The notes: generated by a model from the sequence alone, not told the origin. A stretch of DNA of 64,000 nt from Botrimarina colliarenosi (GCF_007859955.1 NZ_SJPR01000003.1:62001-126000), one strand, 5' to 3'. Shown: positions 8,530 through 18,620, counted from the first letter of the stretch. Numbers and translations are program-made.

Positions 8530-9036
8530 GTGGCCCGCGAACGACGCGAAAAGAAATCAGATCGCCAGCAGGGCGAGCTGTCCGAAAACGTGGTGAAGAT
8601 CAAGCGCTGCAGCGCCGTCGTGAAGGGCGGCCGCCGCTTTAGCTTCGCCGCGCTGGTCGTGGTCGGCGACAACAAGGGGAAGGTTGGCCAGGGCTACGGC
8701 AAGGCGAACGAAGTGCCCCCCAGCGTCGAGAAGGCCCGCAAGGCCGCGATGCGGAACATGGTCGCCGTGCCGATGAACGGTTCGACGATCCCCCACACGG
8801 TCAAAGGCCGCTTCGGCGGAGCCGAGGTGATTCTCGTGCCGGCCGCTCCGGGCACCGGTGTGATCGCCGGCGCCGCGGTGAAGGCGGTCTGCGAGTCGGC
8901 CGGCATCCACGACATCCTTACCAAGAGCTTCGGGTCCACCAACCCGGTCCCGCTGGTCAAAGCGACCATCGAGGCCCTCAAGAAGCTGCGTACCAAGTCC
9001 GACATCGAGCGGCTGCGGGGAGTGACGTTGTCATGA
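8530..9036 (+). CDS. rpsE: 30S ribosomal protein S5
   Basis: S5 acts in decoding fidelity and lines the mRNA entry. The 168-residue protein begins at a GTG (MARERREKK...); no upstream in-frame ATG gives a better start. It has the dsRBD-like N-terminal part ([38 protein letters not shown]) and the C-terminal domain ([37 protein letters not shown]). Its stop overlaps the rplO start as ATGA. Confidence 0.98.
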   Translation: MARERREKKSDRQQGELSENVVKIKRCSAVVKGGRRFSFAALVVVGDNKGKVGQGYGKANEVPPSVEKARKAAMRNMVAVPMNGSTIPHTVKGRFGGAEVILVPAAPGTGVIAGAAVKAVCESAGIHDILTKSFGSTNPVPLVKATIEALKKLRTKSDIERLRGVTLS

Positions 9037-9548
9037 TTCTGAATGAAGTCCACCGCGGTATCCAAAAGAACCGCAAGCGTAAGCGCATCGGTCGCGGCCC
9101 GGGTTCGGGCCACGGCAAGACGTCGGGGCGCGGCCACAACGGAGCCAATTCGCGGGCGGGCTCATCGCCCCACGCGATGTTCTCCGGCGGCACGACCCCG
9201 ATGTGGCAGCGCATCCCGAAGCGTGGTTTCAACAACAAGTGGGCCAAGACGGTTGTCGTGGTCAACTTGGGTGAGATCGACGCCGCGTTCGACGCCGGCG
9301 CCGAGGTCACGATCGAGGCGCTGGTTGCCAAGAACGTCGCCAAGGGCCGTTTCGACGAGCTCAAGGTGCTGGGCGACGGGGAATTGACCAAGAAGCTCAA
9401 GATCAACGCCCACCGCTTCAGCAAGTCGGCCGCCGAGAAGATCCAGCAGGCCGGCGGCGAGATGGTGGTCGTCCCGGGGCCGATCCCGGTGATTGTCAAG
9501 CAGCGGGAAAAGCGGGCGGCCAAGAAGGCGGCCGCCGCCAAGGCCTGA
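9033..9548 (+). CDS. rplO: 50S ribosomal protein L15
   Basis: L15 is a late assembly protein with a long N-terminal extension into rRNA. The 171-residue protein has [18 protein letters not shown], a Gly-rich linker, [13 protein letters not shown] and a typical C-terminal globular region, ending in a Lys/Ala tail. It starts on the ATGA overlap with rpsE, implying translational coupling. No rpmD (L30) gene lies between rpsE and rplO, as in many non-proteobacterial phyla. Confidence 0.97.
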   Translation: MILNEVHRGIQKNRKRKRIGRGPGSGHGKTSGRGHNGANSRAGSSPHAMFSGGTTPMWQRIPKRGFNNKWAKTVVVVNLGEIDAAFDAGAEVTIEALVAKNVAKGRFDELKVLGDGELTKKLKINAHRFSKSAAEKIQQAGGEMVVVPGPIPVIVKQREKRAAKKAAAAKA

Positions 9549-9745
9549 CGCGAAGCGATTTTCTGGGGATCGCCTGCGCGGCAGCGGGCTTGCACCGGAG
9601 CGGCCCCGCGGCCTACCGTTTCTATTTCCGGACGACGACCGGCGGCGTCCCGGCAAGGCCCCTGTCCCCAGGGGCGACGCCGGCAGCCCCTTCGCGGCGC
9701 CGGAGCCACCGCCCCCACCCGGCTTAACGGATTGCGTTCGGTCCT

Positions 9746-11107
<1,362 letters not shown>

Positions 11108-11162
11108 GCGCCGCTTCGACTGCGCGCCCAGCGCCCCAACGACCGGCGGAGGGTCGCGAGTT

Positions 11163-11726
11163 ATGAGAGTTGTGTTTATTGGTCCCCCTGGCGCCGGCAA
11201 GGGCACTCAGTCGCTCCGTGTCGCGAAGTCCCTCGGGCTGACGCACCTGTCGACCGGGGATATCCTCCGCAAGTCGCGTGACGAAGGGCAGGCGATCGGT
11301 CTCGAGGCCGCCAAGTACTTCGAGTCGGGCCGCCTGGCGCCCGACGAGTTGGTCATCCAACTGGTCGAGGACCGGCTCGACGACCCCGACTGCCAGAACG
11401 GCTACCTGTTCGACGGCTTCCCACGCACGCTGAGGCAGGCCAAGGCGCTCGACGCGTTGTTGGCTAAGCGGGGCAAGCCGCTCAACGCCGTGATCGAGTT
11501 TGTGATCCCCGAGGCGGAGCTGTTTGTTCGGCTCTCGTCGCGTGGACGAGAAGACGACAGCGAGGAGACGGTCCGCGAGCGGTTGCGGCTGTACGCCTCG
11601 TCGACGGCGCCGCTGCTCGGGTACTACGAAGAGCGGGGCGTCCTCTGCCGGGTCGACGCGCTCGGTACGCCCGACGAGGTGTTTGGCCGCGTGGTGGCGG
11701 ACCTTGAAGAGCGGCGGACGGCGTAG
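11163..11726 (+). CDS. adk: adenylate kinase
   Basis: Converts ATP + AMP to 2 ADP. The 187-residue protein has the P-loop G7PPGAGKGT, HLSTGDILR for AMP binding, LFDGFPRTLRQA, and the Arg-rich catalytic region EETVRERLRLY. It is the short form with a minimal LID (about SSRGREDDS) and no zinc cysteines. Preceded by GGAGGGT, a good ribosome binding site. The secY-adk-map order is the common one. Confidence 0.97.
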   Translation: MRVVFIGPPGAGKGTQSLRVAKSLGLTHLSTGDILRKSRDEGQAIGLEAAKYFESGRLAPDELVIQLVEDRLDDPDCQNGYLFDGFPRTLRQAKALDALLAKRGKPLNAVIEFVIPEAELFVRLSSRGREDDSEETVRERLRLYASSTAPLLGYYEERGVLCRVDALGTPDEVFGRVVADLEERRTA

Positions 11727-11813
11727 CGGCGCCGACCCAGCAACCCGAACCAACGCTTCGCCGGCGAGACGCTCCCGGCGAACGCCAACCTGTCCCCACA
11801 GGGCGAAGCGGCC

Positions 11814-12626
11814 GTGATCCAACTCAAGAGCGATAGAGAGATCCGGTTGATGCGTCGCGCGGGGCTGGCGGTCTGGAAGGCCCACGACATCGCCGGCTCG
11901 ATGGTGAAGCCCGGCGTCACCACCCGCGAGATCGACGCGGCGATCGCCGACTACTTCAAGAGCCGGGGCGGGACGCCGCTGTTCCTCGACTACCCGAACC
12001 ACGACGAGGGCCTGCCCGCCTTCCCCGCGGTTACCTGCATGTCGAAGAACGAGGCGGTCGTCCACGGCATGCCGGACGACATCCCCCTGAAAGAAGGGGA
12101 CATCCTCAGCCTCGACACCGGCGTGCGGATCGGCGGTTGGTGCGGCGACGCCGCCTACACCTACAAAGTCGGCGAGGTCTCGGCCGCGGTGCAGCGGTTG
12201 CTCGATTGCACCGAGGCGGTGCTCGACCTGGCGTTCGACCTGCTGCACACCAAGACCCGTTGGAGCCAGGTCGCCTCGACGATGGAACGCTACGTCAAGG
12301 ACCACGGCTTCACGTCGGTGGAGAACTTTGTCGGCCATGGCATCGGCCGCAAGATGCACGAAGACCCGCAGGTGCCGAACTTTGTCAGCCGGTCGTTGCG
12401 GGGGCGCGGCGACTTCGCGATCGAGCCCGGCCTGGTGATCGCTGTGGAGCCGATGGTCAACATGGGGACCAAGCAGGTCAAACTGCTCCCCGACCACTGG
12501 ACCCAGGTCACCGCCGATGGCAAACCGAGCGCCCACTTTGAGCACACGATCGCGATCACGAAGGAAGGCCCGAAGCGCCTGACCGAGGCGCCGGCCGAAG
12601 ACGAGATGGACCTGCTGGAGGATTGA
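11814..12626 (+). CDS. map: methionine aminopeptidase, type I
   Basis: Removes the initiator Met in the cytosol. The 270-residue protein starts at GTG (MIQLKSDREIRLMRRAG). All metal ligands are visible: D101, D112, H175, E212, E243, plus the substrate-side H84 (AVVHGMP). Key segments are SLDTGVRIGGWCGDAAYTY, VGHGIGRKMHEDP and VEPMVNMG. A short acidic tail follows residue 255. It is the last gene before a 371-nt gap with a REP-like hairpin and a new promoter. Confidence 0.97.
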   Translation: MIQLKSDREIRLMRRAGLAVWKAHDIAGSMVKPGVTTREIDAAIADYFKSRGGTPLFLDYPNHDEGLPAFPAVTCMSKNEAVVHGMPDDIPLKEGDILSLDTGVRIGGWCGDAAYTYKVGEVSAAVQRLLDCTEAVLDLAFDLLHTKTRWSQVASTMERYVKDHGFTSVENFVGHGIGRKMHEDPQVPNFVSRSLRGRGDFAIEPGLVIAVEPMVNMGTKQVKLLPDHWTQVTADGKPSAHFEHTIAITKEGPKRLTEAPAEDEMDLLED

Positions 12627-12647
12627 GGCGAGTTTTTTTCGGGGCGC

Positions 12648-12733
12648 CTCCGAGGGCTTGCGCCCCCGGCTCAGGAGCCACGGGGTGGTGCGCCAGCCGG
12701 ATGCCTCTGAGCCGGGGGCGCAAGCCCTCGGAG
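12648..12733. repeat. REP-like hairpin, copy 1 (27-bp perfect inverted repeat)
   Basis: Left arm 12648-12674 and right arm 12707-12733 are perfect reverse complements (27 of 27). The right arm begins CTGAGCCGGGGGCGC and ends AGCCCTCGGAG. The loop is 32 nt. A second copy with the same 27-mer, but with the arms in the opposite order, lies at 18536-18620. This opposite orientation of a shared unit is the arrangement seen in REP/BIME elements. Confidence 0.85.
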
Positions 12734-12823
12734 CGAATCCCAACCCCGCTCCCGACCCCCCCCATTTTCACACAATCCACCCGGCCGCCAGCGGCGTCTT
12801 ACCAGAAACCTCCCCAACAGGGG

Positions 12824-12853
12824 TTGAACACCCCGGGGGGAGTCCCCTATTAT
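12824..12853 (+). promoter_or_regulatory. predicted sigma-70-type promoter for rpmJ operon
   Basis: TTGAAC (12824-12829) and TATTAT (12848-12853) are separated by 18 nt. Each differs from consensus at one position. It lies 145 nt upstream of rpmJ, downstream of the REP-like hairpin, and is AT-rich in an otherwise GC-rich gap. Confidence 0.6.
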
Positions 12854-12997
12854 CCTCGATTCTCTATGCCTCCCGGCCGCCAGTAGGGCGACGCCAGGTC
12901 GCAGCCCCCGATACCAATTAAGCGACGACGCCCGCCCCGGTGGGCTCAGCCGCAATACGAAGGGCGGATTACGCCCACCGAGTGAGAGGCCCCAGCG

Positions 12998-13111
12998 ATG
13001 AAAGTCCGAGCCAGCGTCAAGCGGATCTGCGCCAAGTGCAAGGTCGTCAAGCGTCGTGGAGTGATCCGCGTCGTTTGCGAGAACCCGCGCCACAAGCAGC
13101 GTCAGGGCTAA
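12998..13111 (+). CDS. rpmJ: 50S ribosomal protein L36
   Basis: A 37-residue zinc-knuckle protein: [15 protein letters not shown], then [19 protein letters not shown] end. The four metal ligands are C11, C14, C27 and H32, the zinc-binding (non-paralogue) form of L36. Start ATG is followed by the invariant MKVRASV. It lies between map and rpsM as in most bacteria. Confidence 0.97.
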   Translation: MKVRASVKRICAKCKVVKRRGVIRVVCENPRHKQRQG

Positions 13112-13177
13112 CGAGTCTCCGCCCACAGCTCCGCCCGATCCCACACATTCTCAGCCGTAACTTACGACAAGCGTCCT

Positions 13178-13561
13178 ATGCCACGTCTTCAAGGTGTCGA
13201 CATCCCCGGCGACCGGCCGACGGTGATCTCGCTGCAGTACCTGTATGGGGTCGGCCCGCGGGTCGCTCGCGAACTGTGCGAGAAGGCCGGGATCGACCCG
13301 AACGTCCGCGCCCGTGAGATCACCGAGGACGAGGCGGCCCGCATCGCGGCGCTGCTCGACAAGGATTACACGGTCGAGGGTCAGCTCCGCCGTCAGGTGT
13401 CGCAGAACATCGCCCGCCTGCGGGACATCGCCTGCTACCGCGGCCTGCGTCACCGCCGCGGCTTGCCGGTCCGCGGCCAACGCACCAAGACCAACGCCCG
13501 CACGCGCAAGGGCCCGAAGAAGACCGTCGCCGGCAAGAAGGGCGTCAAGGACCTCCGCTAG
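13178..13561 (+). CDS. rpsM: 30S ribosomal protein S13
   Basis: S13 is in the 30S head and contacts P-site tRNA and L5. The 127 residues include MPRLQGVDIPGDRPTVISLQ, the helix-two-turn-helix YLYGVGPRVARELCEKAGID, and the C-terminal tail GLRHRRGLPVRGQRTKTNAR, which reaches toward tRNA. Normal length and position. Confidence 0.98.
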   Translation: MPRLQGVDIPGDRPTVISLQYLYGVGPRVARELCEKAGIDPNVRAREITEDEAARIAALLDKDYTVEGQLRRQVSQNIARLRDIACYRGLRHRRGLPVRGQRTKTNARTRKGPKKTVAGKKGVKDLR

Positions 13562-13714
13562 CACGCGGTTCCAAGAACCCCCGGCCAGGACTTCCAGCGT
13601 CCCGCCCGGGAGGCCGCCAACCGGCGAATTGTTGGAACCATCGGCCGACCCGTCCGCGGGTTCGGCGCCAAGAAATAAGCAATCAAGCAGCTTTCAACCC
13701 ACCGAGACCAAGCC

Positions 13715-14116
13715 GTGGCGAAGACTTCCGGCAAGTCGGGCGACTCTTCCCGTCGCAAGACCAAGCGCAACATCGCTGTAGGCGTCGCTTACATCAATGC
13801 GACGTTTAACAACACGACCGTGACGATCACCGACCCGAAGGGCGACACCCTTTGCTGGGCGACGTCCGGCACCAGCGGGTTCAAGGGCAGCCGCAAGGCG
13901 ACCCCGTTCGCCGGTCAGTGCGCCGCGCAGCAGGCCGCCGAGAAGGCCAAGAAGTACGGCATGCGTGACGTCGAGGTGAAGGTGAAGGGCCCCGGCAGTG
14001 GCCGCGAGAGCGCGATCACCGCCCTGGAGGCCGCCGGCCTGAAGGTCAAGTCGATCGAGGACATCACGCCGCTGCCGCACAACGGCTGCCGCCCACGCAA
14101 GAAGCGTCGCGTCTAG
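13715..14116 (+). CDS. rpsK: 30S ribosomal protein S11
   Basis: S11 forms the platform of the 30S subunit. The 133-residue protein starts at GTG ([20 protein letters not shown]). The family core follows: [38 protein letters not shown], and [19 protein letters not shown], ending [12 protein letters not shown]. No in-frame ATG offers a better start. Confidence 0.97.
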   Translation: MAKTSGKSGDSSRRKTKRNIAVGVAYINATFNNTTVTITDPKGDTLCWATSGTSGFKGSRKATPFAGQCAAQQAAEKAKKYGMRDVEVKVKGPGSGRESAITALEAAGLKVKSIEDITPLPHNGCRPRKKRRV

Positions 14117-14190
14117 TTTCTGATATAGCTCCCGCTGTCGGGGACGACGCGGCTCACTGAATCCTGTTTTCCTGAAGCCTGATACCGTCA

Positions 14191-14817
14191 ATGGCTCGCT
14201 ACACCGGTCCCGTCTGTCGTCTCTGCCGCCGCGATGGCGCTAAGCTCTTTCTTAAGGGCATGCGCTGCGACTCCGCCAAGTGCGCTTTCGAGCGTCGCGA
14301 AGGCCCCCCGGGGCAGCAGACCCCCCGCCGCGGCAAGATGACCAACTACGGCATCCAGCTGCGTGAAAAGCAGAAGCTCAAGCACTACTACGGTGTCCTC
14401 GAGAAGCAGTTCCGCCTCTACTTCCAAAAGGCCGAACGCTCCAAGGGCAACACCGGCGAGGTGCTGATGAGCCTGCTCGAGCGTCGGCTCGACAACGTGG
14501 TTCACCGCCTCGGCTTCGGCGTCAGCCGGGCCCAGGCCCGCCAGCTGATCGCCCACGGCCACATCACGGTCAACGGCCGCAAGTGCACGATCCCCAGCGC
14601 CCTGGTCCGCGCCGGCGACGTGATCCGCGTCAAGAACCGGGCCAACAGTCTCGACTCGGTCCGCTCGGCGCAGTCCGAGAACAGCAAGATGATCCCCGAC
14701 TACCTGGCGGTGACCGAGAGCCAGGTCCCCGAGGGGATCGTCGGCCGGTTGCCGGCTGCCGAGGACGTGTCGCTGCCGATCGAGACCCATTTGATCATCG
14801 AGCTCTGTTCACGCTGA
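14191..14817 (+). CDS. rpsD: 30S ribosomal protein S4, zinc-binding form
   Basis: S4 nucleates 30S assembly. The 208-residue protein carries an N-terminal Cys4 site (C9, C12, C26, C31 in CRLCRR and CDSAKC), then the RNA-binding S4 domain LDNVVHRLGFGVSRAQARQL near residues 99-118. The spacer upstream ends in a one-sided word tract (CTGAATCCTG, CCTGAAGCCTGA) close to the ATG. Confidence 0.98.
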   Translation: MARYTGPVCRLCRRDGAKLFLKGMRCDSAKCAFERREGPPGQQTPRRGKMTNYGIQLREKQKLKHYYGVLEKQFRLYFQKAERSKGNTGEVLMSLLERRLDNVVHRLGFGVSRAQARQLIAHGHITVNGRKCTIPSALVRAGDVIRVKNRANSLDSVRSAQSENSKMIPDYLAVTESQVPEGIVGRLPAAEDVSLPIETHLIIELCSR

Positions 14818-14963
14818 CGCCCGTCGCGGCGCCGGCCGCCAGCCCGTGTCTGGCGGCTTGAGCGACGAGCCGGTAACGAAACGACCCCACACAAGCAGCG
14901 GCCACAAGCGCCGGCCAATCGCCGCCAGCTGACAGCCGAAAGCCTCTCCGCAGGAGAACCCCG

Positions 14964-15956
14964 ATGCATATTCGTTGGCGTGGACTTGAACTGCCGAGCA
15001 TGGTGACATGCGAGCAGGAGACGCTCTCTAGCACCTACGGCAAGTTTGTCGCCGAGCCGTTCCACCGCGGCTTCGGAGCGACCGTTGGCAACAGCCTCCG
15101 CCGCGTTCTGCTCTCGAGCCTCGAGGGGAGCGCCGTCACTCAGATCAAGCTGCACAACGCGCAGCACGAGTTCACCACGATCCCGGGCGTCCTGCAGGAC
15201 GTCACCGACATCGTGCTGAACGTCAAGTCGCTGGTCGTCAAGAACCACCTCGACGCCACCAAGGTGCTCCGCGTCGAGCGCAACTCGGCGGGTGACATCC
15301 TGGCCGGCGACATCGACACCGACGAGTCGGTCGACGTCATCAACAAGGACCACGTCCTAGCGACGCTGACGGACAATGTGCCGTTCGTCATGGAGATGGT
15401 GATCGAGAACGGCCGCGGCTACGTGCCCGCCACCGAGCACAGCGCCAACGTCCAAGAGATCGGCATCATCCCGGTCGACGCGATCTTCAGCCCCGTCACG
15501 CGGGTCCGCTACGAGGTCGAAGAGACCCGTGTCGGTCAGAAGACGAACTACGACAAGCTGACGATGGAGATCTGGACTGACGGCTCGGTCGGCCCGGAGA
15601 TGGCGATGGTCGAGTCGGCCAAGATCCTCCGCAAGCACCTCAACCCGTTTGTGCAGTACTCGGAGCTGGGCCCCCAGGTCCGCTCGCCGGCCCGCGTCAT
15701 GTCGACGGGCGGCCTCGACCCCAGCGTCGAAGCGAAGCTCAACATGCCGATCGCCGAGCTGAACCTCAGCGTCCGCGCCGGCAACTGCCTCGAGTCGGAG
15801 AACATCCTCACGGTCCGCGAGCTCGTCACGCGCACCGAGGACCAGCTGCTTGAGGTCCGCAACTTCGGCGAGACGACCCTCACCGAAGTTCAAGAGAAGC
15901 TCCGCGACCTTGGCATGCACCTCGGCATGCGTGTCAGCCCGCCGGTCGGCGTCTGA
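14964..15956 (+). CDS. rpoA: RNA polymerase alpha subunit
   Basis: 330 residues with both alpha domains. The N-terminal assembly domain shows [20 protein letters not shown] and the [11 protein letters not shown] segment; the C-terminal DNA/activator-binding domain has [20 protein letters not shown] and [13 protein letters not shown]. Preceded by CAGGAGAAC, a good ribosome binding site. Located between rpsD and rplQ as in the canonical alpha operon. Confidence 0.98.
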   Translation: MHIRWRGLELPSMVTCEQETLSSTYGKFVAEPFHRGFGATVGNSLRRVLLSSLEGSAVTQIKLHNAQHEFTTIPGVLQDVTDIVLNVKSLVVKNHLDATKVLRVERNSAGDILAGDIDTDESVDVINKDHVLATLTDNVPFVMEMVIENGRGYVPATEHSANVQEIGIIPVDAIFSPVTRVRYEVEETRVGQKTNYDKLTMEIWTDGSVGPEMAMVESAKILRKHLNPFVQYSELGPQVRSPARVMSTGGLDPSVEAKLNMPIAELNLSVRAGNCLESENILTVRELVTRTEDQLLEVRNFGETTLTEVQEKLRDLGMHLGMRVSPPVGV

Positions 15957-15965
15957 CACCCCCAA

Positions 15966-16047
15966 CGGCGGTTGGCTATTAGCCGTGAGCTATTAGCCGA
16001 TCGCTCCGCGATCGAATATTTTGCTAACCGCTAACAGCTAACAGCTC
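15966..16047 (+). repeat. word-repeat hairpin in rpoA-rplQ spacer
   Basis: The left side carries GGCTATTAGC and GAGCTATTAGC; the right side answers with GCTAACCGCTAACAGCTAAC followed by AGCTC. The arms pair imperfectly across an inner palindrome CGATCGCTCCGCGATCG. It ends a few bases before the rplQ ATG. Same architecture as the other word-repeat pairs. Confidence 0.5.
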
Positions 16048-16050
16048 AAA

Positions 16051-16665
16051 ATGCGTCACCGCAAACGAGGCCGCAAGCTCGGCCGCAACCCGAGCCACCA
16101 GCGGGCATTGCTCCGCAGCCTGGCCAGCGCCCTGATCCTCACGGAGCGCGACACCGAGGACCTGCGTTACCTCGACCTCGAGTCCGAGCCGAAGGTGAAG
16201 GGCCGCATCATCACGACCATCCAGAAGGCGAAGGAAGTCCGCCCGCTGGTCGAGAAGTGCGTGACGATCGCCAAGAAGTCGCTCGAAGCGAGCCGCCAAG
16301 CGGCCGATCTCGGGCCGTCGGCCGAGCGTGGCAGCGACGCCTGGAAGAAGTGGCGTGAGAGCGACCAGTGGCGCAAGTGGAACACCGCGATCGCCCCCTC
16401 GGTCACCGCCCGCCGCCGTTGCCTGCAGTTGCTGGGTGACAAGCAGGCCGTCAGCGTGCTGTTCGAAGAGGTCGCCCCCCGGTACGAAGACCGCCCCGGT
16501 GGTTACACCCGCGTGATGCGTCTGGCGACGCCGCGTCTGGGTGACGCCGGCACCCGTGCGATCCTCGAGTTCGTCGGCAAGAACGACCGCGCCGTTGAGA
16601 AGGCCGCCAAGCCCGCCTTCGACGGCGGCTCGGACGAGCCCGCCGAGGCCGCGACCGCGGAGTGA
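16051..16665 (+). CDS. rplQ: 50S ribosomal protein L17 with internal insertion
   Basis: L17 lies beside the exit tunnel. The family start (MRHRKRGRKLGRNPSHQRAL) and end (APRYEDRPGGYTRVMRLATP, then LGDAGTRAILEFV) are intact. At 204 residues it is well above the usual ~120. The excess is an insertion of about 50 residues near 72-125, rich in Trp/Lys/Arg (DAWKKWRESDQWRKW), and a 30-residue acidic/Ala tail. Last gene of the superoperon, followed by a strong terminator. Confidence 0.95.
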   Translation: MRHRKRGRKLGRNPSHQRALLRSLASALILTERDTEDLRYLDLESEPKVKGRIITTIQKAKEVRPLVEKCVTIAKKSLEASRQAADLGPSAERGSDAWKKWRESDQWRKWNTAIAPSVTARRRCLQLLGDKQAVSVLFEEVAPRYEDRPGGYTRVMRLATPRLGDAGTRAILEFVGKNDRAVEKAAKPAFDGGSDEPAEAATAE

Positions 16666-16690
16666 TCCCCGGTAAGAACGTGAACAACTC

Positions 16691-16729
16691 AAACGGGCGA
16701 CGCTTCTGAGCGTCGCCCGTTTTGTTTTT
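16691..16729 (+). terminator. intrinsic terminator after rplQ
   Basis: A 13-bp perfect stem (AAACGGGCGACGC / GCGTCGCCCGTTT) with a 6-nt loop TTCTGA runs into TTTTGTTTTT. It closes the ribosomal superoperon 25 nt after the rplQ stop. Confidence 0.93.
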
Positions 16730-16730
16730 A

Positions 16731-16825
16731 ACCACGACGGACACGAAGGGCGCGACGAGCGATTTGGTAGGGCGATGTCGGTCCCTGTCGTTGGCCGTCG
16801 TGCTCGTTGTGTCCGTCTTGGTGAA
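16731..16825. repeat. empty word-repeat inverted pair
   Basis: Left arm starts ACCACGACGGACACGAAGG; the right arm, read as its complement, is ACCAAGACGGACACAACGAG. Over 26 aligned positions about 21 agree. The 40-nt centre has no ORF. It starts directly at the end of the rplQ terminator. It resembles the arms around the mini-GxxExxY ORFs at 57014 and 58322. Confidence 0.65.
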
Positions 16826-16852
16826 TCCCTCTGTGTCGGTGTTGGACCGAAG

Positions 16853-16933
16853 TAGGAGGCGGCTCCGACGCCGATAACACGCACCAAGCCTCCGTGTATT
16901 GGAACGCGAAATCGGCGTCGGAGACGCCTCCTG
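16853..16933. repeat. 81-bp dispersed palindrome, copy 1
   Basis: Terminal arms TAGGAGGCGGCTCCGACGCC and GGCGTCGGAGACGCCTCCT are near-perfect reverse complements of about 22 bp. When inverted, the element matches the copy at 46420-46501 through both arms and part of the interior (TGGTGCG.GTTATCGGCGTC). Two homologous copies 30 kb apart mark it as a dispersed, non-coding palindromic element. Confidence 0.8.
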
Positions 16934-16952
16934 CAACGTGTACAAAGCTGGG

Positions 16953-17537
16953 ATGCCGTTCGACTTCACCGCCGCGATGGAGCGCCTCTGCCGCGACCTG
17001 TGCGCGCGGATTGATGAGCTCTCGCACATCGACATGAGCCGCGTCGCGGTGGGCTACCGCCAGGCGCGGCGACGCGTCACACACGGCTTGCAGGCGTCGC
17101 TGACGCCGCTGCGATTTGAGGGGGGCGCCGAGTGGGGGATGATCCGCCGCCGGCGGTACGCTTGCCCCCGCGTCGTCGATCGGTACGGCCGCGAGTGCCT
17201 GTACCTGTTGAACTTCTATCTCCCGAGGTTCTTCGACCATCCGTTCGAAGAGCGGCTGACGACCGTCGTTCATGAACTGTGGCACATCGGCCCCCAGATG
17301 GACGGCGACCTGCGGCGGCACGAGGGTCGGTGTTACGCCCACGGACCGTCGCAGAAGGGGTTCGACGAGCAGGCCGCCCGGCTGGGTCGGCGTTGGTTGG
17401 CGGGCGACCCGCCGCCAGACCTGCTGACGGTGCTCGAGGCGAGCTTCGCCGACTTGCTAGCAGAGCACGGGGCGGTGGTGGGATCGCGGTTCGCCACCCC
17501 GAAGATGGCGCCGCTATCGGGGCGGGCCGCCGGGTAG
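16953..17537 (+). CDS. putative zinc metallopeptidase-like protein (HELWH)
   Basis: A 194-residue protein I cannot name. It has one HExxH motif, H107-E-L-W-H111, inside a hydrophobic stretch TTVVHELWHIGPQ, and nearby H123 and H130 could give a third ligand. It has no signal peptide and no membrane segment, so it looks cytosolic. ATG at 16953 is preferred. A longer frame exists upstream but would translate the dispersed palindrome. Function as a peptidase is inferred from the motif only. Confidence 0.7.
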   Translation: MPFDFTAAMERLCRDLCARIDELSHIDMSRVAVGYRQARRRVTHGLQASLTPLRFEGGAEWGMIRRRRYACPRVVDRYGRECLYLLNFYLPRFFDHPFEERLTTVVHELWHIGPQMDGDLRRHEGRCYAHGPSQKGFDEQAARLGRRWLAGDPPPDLLTVLEASFADLLAEHGAVVGSRFATPKMAPLSGRAAG

Positions 17538-17632
17538 GGGGCGATTGGCGACGCCGTCGATCTTGCCCCGGTTGCTAGCGATCGGTATCGTCCGCGCGGA
17601 CTCGTCGCCGCCCCCTTCGCCCGTCGCCACGC

Positions 17633-18523
17633 GTGCCCCCAATCGCTCGTTACTGCCGCTTTCTCGTGTTGCTCGTCGCCTTGGCCGCGGTGGGTTGTAG
17701 CACGCTGCTTTCGGTGAACGACAAACCGCTCCCGGTCGGCTCGCCGCTGCGGACAGCGGGCCGGTCGTCGGACGGGGTGCGGTTCGAGGTCTACTGGGCG
17801 ACGCTGCCTCCCGATGTCGAGGCGGACGACCAGGCGAGCCTGTGGCGGTTCGTCCAGGAAGAGCGTCTCGACGAAGGGCTCCGCGCGCGATTGCAACGCA
17901 ACGGTCTTCGGGCGGGCGTCGTGGGGGGAGTCCCCCCGCAAGAAATCATGCGGCTTCTCGACCCCCGGCCGAGCGACGCGCCGGACGACGCCGACGGGAC
18001 GGTGAGCCGCCTCTCGGCGCCGACGGGCGTCAAGAAACAAGAGATGACCGTTCGGCCCGGCGAGCCGGCCCAGGTGAACGCCAGCGAAGTGTCGCCCGAG
18101 GCGACCCTGCTGTTGGCCGATGAGCGGGGCCCGTGGGGCGAGACCTTCCAGCGTGTCCAAGCGATCTACAAGGTCGGCGTCGAGCCACGCCGGGGCGGCG
18201 GGCATCTGATCTCGGTCGCCCCGGAGTTGCACCACGGCGAGGCGCGGATGCGGTGGGTCGCGGACGGCGCCGGCGCGATCACCCGCCCCAAGGCGACCCG
18301 CGAGGAGCGGGCCTTCCCGGACCTGCGGATCGAGGCGCCCCTGATGGTCGGCGAGATGCTGCTCGTGACGAGCCTCTCCGACTCGCAGAGCCGGCTGGGG
18401 GACTTCTTCCACAGGGCGGACGGCGAGGTTTCGGGCGCCCGCAAGGCGATCCTCGTGCGGCTGGTGCAGACCCCGCCCGAAGCGGACTTCGCCGCGGCCG
18501 CCGCCGACCGGCTCGATTTCTAA
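17633..18523 (+). CDS. lipoprotein of unknown function
   Basis: 296 residues starting at GTG. The N-terminus is a lipoprotein signal: Arg at residue 6, hydrophobic FLVLLVALAAV, then lipobox AAVGC with C22 as the lipidated residue. The mature part begins STLLSVNDKPLPVGSPLRT and has no motif I recognise; it is mixed alpha/beta in composition with many acidic residues. It stands alone between the HELWH gene and a REP-like hairpin. Confidence 0.8.
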   Translation: MPPIARYCRFLVLLVALAAVGCSTLLSVNDKPLPVGSPLRTAGRSSDGVRFEVYWATLPPDVEADDQASLWRFVQEERLDEGLRARLQRNGLRAGVVGGVPPQEIMRLLDPRPSDAPDDADGTVSRLSAPTGVKKQEMTVRPGEPAQVNASEVSPEATLLLADERGPWGETFQRVQAIYKVGVEPRRGGGHLISVAPELHHGEARMRWVADGAGAITRPKATREERAFPDLRIEAPLMVGEMLLVTSLSDSQSRLGDFFHRADGEVSGARKAILVRLVQTPPEADFAAAAADRLDF

Positions 18524-18535
18524 CCGTCGGTACGC

Positions 18536-18620
18536 CTGAGCCGTGGACGCGAGCCCTCGGAGCATTCCGGCGCCGTCAGTCAACTCCGCTGCGCTCCGAG
18601 GGCTCGCGCCCACGGCTCAG
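18536..18620. repeat. REP-like hairpin, copy 2
   Basis: Left arm 18536-18562 begins CTGAGCCGTGGACGC and ends AGCCCTCGGAG; right arm 18594-18620 is its reverse complement with one mismatch in 27. The unit is the same as in the 12648-12733 hairpin, but here the CTGAGCC end faces outward rather than inward. It lies 12 nt after the lipoprotein stop. Confidence 0.85.

Larger units (their letters stand above)
12627..12997. other. non-coding gap map-rpmJ
   Basis: No plausible gene. It contains a T run (12633-12639) with no good stem before it, a REP-like 27-bp inverted repeat (12648-12733) and a sigma-70-like promoter (12824-12853). The promoter means the alpha-operon genes can be transcribed separately from the S10-spc part. 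Confidence 0.7.

Noticed and set aside
12632..12640. T run after map as an intrinsic terminator
   Set aside because: No stable stem lies immediately upstream; the strong hairpin is downstream of the T run.
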